The position numbers and the translations under genes are program-made. The notes under the pieces were generated by a model. That model was given only the letters and a program-made list of their open reading frames with translations. It was not told the origin of the DNA and did no database searches. Of a DNA stretch of 9,312 nt, positions 7,388 to 9,312 are shown one piece after another; within the stretch, counting starts at the first letter, position 1; every line of letters starts with the position of its first letter. Origin of the DNA: Bacteroidales bacterium UBA3856 (GTDB taxonomy: Bacteria; Bacteroidota; Bacteroidia; Bacteroidales; UBA932); the NCBI GenBank assembly GCA_002392525.1, contig DGHE01000185.1:1-9312 (forward strand). Reading direction: 5' to 3'.

Positions 7388-8878
7388 ATGAAAAAGTATA
7401 TTTATATTCTCATGGCGGGCATATCGCTTCTGGCTCTTTCCTGTAAGAAGGAGTATGTGAACCCCTATGCCGATGCCGAGAAGGGCGCCAGCGCCATCAA
7501 GATTGTGAAGAGCCAGCTGGAATTTACGCCCGAGGCCTCTACGGGTATCGTAGAGGTAGACGCCGAAGGTACCATCACCGCCACCTCCGACCGCGACTGG
7601 TGCGCCGTCTCCGTTTCCGGAAAGCAGATCACGCTTTCGCTCACGGCCAACGCCGACAAAGAGACCCGCTATGCCCTCCTCACCATTGCAGCAGGAAAGT
7701 ACACTACCGCACTTTCTGTCTTCCAGTACGGTGAGGTTCTCGGTGGCCTGGGCACTCTCAGCGACATTGCCTCTCCCGTTGAAGGAAGCACCGTGGAGGT
7801 TCCCGTGAAACTGAATGTTTCCATCACTCTCACAACAGAGCAGACATGGATCCATCCGGAATATGCAGGGGACAGGATTATCGTTACGGTGGACCCGAAC
7901 GACCAGCCCGAAACCCGCCTTGGAACAGTGAGTTATGTCGCCGGTTCCAGCAAAGGGTCCTTCGACGTAACGCAGTACCCCGAAATCAAGAGGCCCGAGA
8001 GCTGGGTCCTGACTGCTGCAGACGTCACGTATGACCACCCGAAGTACAACACCAGCGCCACGCTGAGCGCCGGTGACGAAGACATGTACGTCATGCTCCT
8101 GGTTCCGCAGTCGAAAATGGAAGGAAACGACGTTGATGCATGGGTTTTTGACAAACTGGCCATCGAAGCACGCAGGAACATCCTGGACCAGGTAGAGGCC
8201 AACCCCGGAACAGCCTTCAAGGATTACCTTCTGACGGGAACGGATCCCGTTGCGTTCGAAGATGTAAGCCTGGGAGAGTACTACCTGGTGGCCATCGGCT
8301 TTGGCGAGAACAGTTTCGTGTCGGGCCGATACCAGTACAAGCCCATTACGATCACCGACGTGAGACCCGCCTATTACAAATGGCTGGGCCAGTGGAAAGT
8401 GCACCGCAAGAATGCCAAGTATGATGCTTACGACACCTGGGACATCTCCATCAAGGAAAAGGACGTAACGCTGCTCATCAAGGGAATCGAAGGCCTTTCC
8501 AATGACGACGGAAGATATGACGTGGAGGCAACCGTGGACGAAGAAGGCCGTCTGGTCCTGAAAACGCAGAACACCAAGTCCTACGAGGATGCTTCCCGTG
8601 GAACGGTGACGGTGCTCCTCTCCGGCCAGTATACCGATACCGCCGCCGGAAAGACGTACTACACCTCCAAGACAGGTGTGGATCTTTTGTATGGAACCCT
8701 GTCCGAAGATTTGAACGCTGCGACGTTAGAAGGAGCAATTGCAACGGGTACATATCCGTTCTTTAATATTCAGTTCTACGGCCGATACAAGAAACAGGGC
8801 AGCAGCAGCTATTCTTCCGTCACCTGGAATGCAGGCACTACAGACATAGAACAGACCATCACCCGCATCGTCGATTAG
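7388..8878 (+). CDS. Lipoprotein with two BACON-like domains and an uncharacterised C-terminal half
   Basis: This 496-aa protein has a lipobox LALSC with the lipidated cysteine at residue 19, followed by KKEY, so it is probably a surface lipoprotein. Residues about 38-114 form a BACON-like beta-sandwich, including the typical TATSDRDWCAVS stretch and a closing VFQYG. Residues about 122-198 form a second, more divergent copy (TEQTWIHPEY, IIVTVDPN, closing VTQYPE). Residues about 205-325 contain the helix-like DAWVFDKLAIEARRNIL and a GEYYLVAIGF strand, and do not match a family I can name. The last region, about 329-496, opens with YYKWLGQWKV and is predicted all-beta; a lipocalin-like barrel is possible. 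No catalytic motif is visible. It is the last gene of the operon, 14 bp after the DUF4302 gene and upstream of the terminator. BACON domains are thought to bind glycans or mucin, or to act as spacers, so accessory capture is a reasonable inference. Confidence 0.85.
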   Translation: MKKYIYILMAGISLLALSCKKEYVNPYADAEKGASAIKIVKSQLEFTPEASTGIVEVDAEGTITATSDRDWCAVSVSGKQITLSLTANADKETRYALLTIAAGKYTTALSVFQYGEVLGGLGTLSDIASPVEGSTVEVPVKLNVSITLTTEQTWIHPEYAGDRIIVTVDPNDQPETRLGTVSYVAGSSKGSFDVTQYPEIKRPESWVLTAADVTYDHPKYNTSATLSAGDEDMYVMLLVPQSKMEGNDVDAWVFDKLAIEARRNILDQVEANPGTAFKDYLLTGTDPVAFEDVSLGEYYLVAIGFGENSFVSGRYQYKPITITDVRPAYYKWLGQWKVHRKNAKYDAYDTWDISIKEKDVTLLIKGIEGLSNDDGRYDVEATVDEEGRLVLKTQNTKSYEDASRGTVTVLLSGQYTDTAAGKTYYTSKTGVDLLYGTLSEDLNAATLEGAIATGTYPFFNIQFYGRYKKQGSSSYSSVTWNAGTTDIEQTITRIVD

Positions 8879-8883
8879 TCTCC

Positions 8884-8926
8884 CTGCCAAAATGTCAGTG
8901 CCACCGCCATTGGCACACCAATTGAT
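8884..8926 (+). promoter_or_regulatory. Dyad cluster with sigma-54-like promoter, putative groESL control region
   Basis: Three inverted repeats crowd into about 40 bp. They are CTGCCA-AAA-TGTCAG (8884-8898, one mismatch), GTGCCA-N7-TGGCAC (8898-8916) and ATTGG-CACA-CCAAT (8909-8922). The sequence TGGCACACCAATTGAT (8911-8926) resembles the sigma-54 consensus TGGCACRNNNNTTGCW, differing only where the -12 GC is GA. No Bacteroides TAnnTTTG box lies between the operon end and groES, so this is the best promoter candidate for groESL. No CIRCE (HrcA operator) sequence is present. The match is from reading alone, and the short dyads could partly be chance. Confidence 0.4.
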
Positions 8927-8931
8927 TTCCC

Positions 8932-8963
8932 AAAGCCGCTTCCGAAATTGGAGGCGGCTTTTT
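8932..8963 (+). terminator. Rho-independent terminator of the SusC-led operon
   Basis: AAAGCCGCTTCC (8932-8943) pairs with GGAGGCGGCTTT (8950-8961) to give a 12-bp stem with a single G-U wobble and a six-base loop, GAAATT. The 3' arm runs into a tract of five T residues (8959-8963). The hairpin sits 53 bp after the stop codon of the last lipoprotein gene and 24 bp before groES, so it separates the uptake operon from the chaperone operon. Confidence 0.9.
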
Positions 8964-8987
8964 GTAAACTTATAAAAACACAATATT

Positions 8988-9254
8988 ATGCTGAAACCTT
9001 TAGGAACAAGAGTGGTCATCGAGCCCAAAGAGGCCGAGACCATGACCGCCGGGGGCCTCTACATCCCGGATAACGCCAAGGAAAAGCCCCAGCAGGGCGT
9101 CATCGTCGCAGTAGGTCCCGGCTCCAAGGACGAGCCCATGGAGGTGAAAGTGAACGATGTCGTTCTCTATGGCAAGTACGCCGGCACCGAGGTCACCGTG
9201 GAAGGCAAGAAGTACCTCATCGTAAAGCAGTCTGATATTTTGGCAACTCTGTAA
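8988..9254 (+). CDS. groES: Co-chaperonin GroES (Cpn10)
   Basis: This complete 88-aa protein is the lid of the cytoplasmic GroEL-GroES folding chamber. It starts with [12 protein letters not shown], the standard GroES N-terminus. The GroEL-binding mobile loop is at about residues 16-33 ([19 protein letters not shown]). Then come the core strand GVIVAVGPG, the [14 protein letters not shown] segment and the typical C-terminal [12 protein letters not shown]. The short roof-loop region (GSKDEP) and overall length fit Bacteroidetes GroES. The ATG at 8988 is preceded by an A/T-rich stretch without a Shine-Dalgarno sequence, as is common in this phylum. groEL begins 2 bp after the stop, so the two are co-transcribed. 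The gene lies just after the upstream operon's terminator and probably has its own promoter. Confidence 0.98.
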   Translation: MLKPLGTRVVIEPKEAETMTAGGLYIPDNAKEKPQQGVIVAVGPGSKDEPMEVKVNDVVLYGKYAGTEVTVEGKKYLIVKQSDILATL

Positions 9255-9256
9255 TT

Positions 9257-9312
9257 ATGGCAAAGGAAATTAAATTCAATACCGACGTCCGCGCCGCCAT
9301 GAAGGAAGGCGC
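9257..9312 (+). CDS. groEL: Chaperonin GroEL, N-terminal fragment (cut by window edge)
   Basis: Eighteen full codons are visible, starting MAKEIKFNTDVRAAMKEG, which matches the conserved N-terminus of GroEL (MAKEIKF followed by a short helix ending in K-x-G). GroEL is the 14-subunit ATP-driven folding chamber that pairs with GroES. The start lies 2 bp after the groES stop, in the usual groESL order. The rest of the gene, normally about 545 residues, is outside the window, so its integrity cannot be judged. Confidence 0.95.
   Translation, partial: MAKEIKFNTDVRAAMKEG

Noticed and set aside
7367..8404. Minus-strand open frame (345 codons) opposite the BACON-like lipoprotein gene
   Set aside because: No signal, domain or start context is visible; the + strand gene has a lipobox and domain structure and fits the operon.
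8879..8987. CIRCE-type HrcA operator upstream of groES
   Set aside because: The TTAGCACTC-N9-GAGTGCTAA pattern is absent; the dyads that are present have different sequences.
1..9312. Mobile elements, CRISPR arrays, tRNA or rRNA genes, tandem repeats
   Set aside because: I saw no transposase, direct-repeat array, terminal inverted repeat or RNA gene; the window is almost fully accounted for by seven collinear genes.

Overview
The window comes from a member of the Bacteroidota, most likely order Bacteroidales. The evidence is a tandem SusC/SusD pair, lipoproteins with Bacteroidetes-style charged residues after the lipid-anchored cysteine, an exact Bacteroides-type promoter (TTTG-N19-TACATTTG), few Shine-Dalgarno sequences before the start codons, and a groES-groEL pair of Bacteroidetes type. 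The genes are rich in C and G at third codon positions, which produces many long but spurious antisense reading frames. I cannot name the genus.

Layout: positions 1-129 are an AT-rich upstream region with a promoter (46-76) and a short A-rich leader. Positions 130-8878 hold one tightly packed five-gene operon on the + strand, with gaps of 15, 7, 10 and 14 bp: a SusC/RagA-type TonB-dependent transporter (130-3471), a SusD/RagB-type lipoprotein (3487-5094), a zinc metallohydrolase lipoprotein with an HEFTH motif (5102-6019), a DUF4302 lipoprotein (6030-7373) and a lipoprotein with two BACON-like domains (7388-8878). The operon ends at a strong intrinsic terminator (8932-8963). The 109-bp gap before groES also contains a cluster of inverted repeats and a sigma-54-like sequence that may be the groESL promoter. 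groES (8988-9254) follows, and the first 18 codons of groEL run off the right edge.

How the genes probably work together: the SusC homologue forms the outer-membrane channel and the SusD homologue its substrate-binding lid. The other three are lipoproteins that probably sit on the cell surface and help capture or process the cargo. No glycoside hydrolase, polysaccharide lyase, sulfatase, FecI/FecR pair or hybrid two-component regulator is present in the window. The only enzyme is a protease-like metallohydrolase, so the cargo may be a peptide, protein or glycoprotein rather than a plain polysaccharide; that is inference. The most interesting observation is that this enzyme's motif spacing (HExxH, then Tyr-x6-Glu-x-Phe-Ala-Glu) matches the active-site layout of anthrax lethal factor and Pro-Pro endopeptidases. 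groESL is an unrelated housekeeping chaperone operon that happens to lie downstream.
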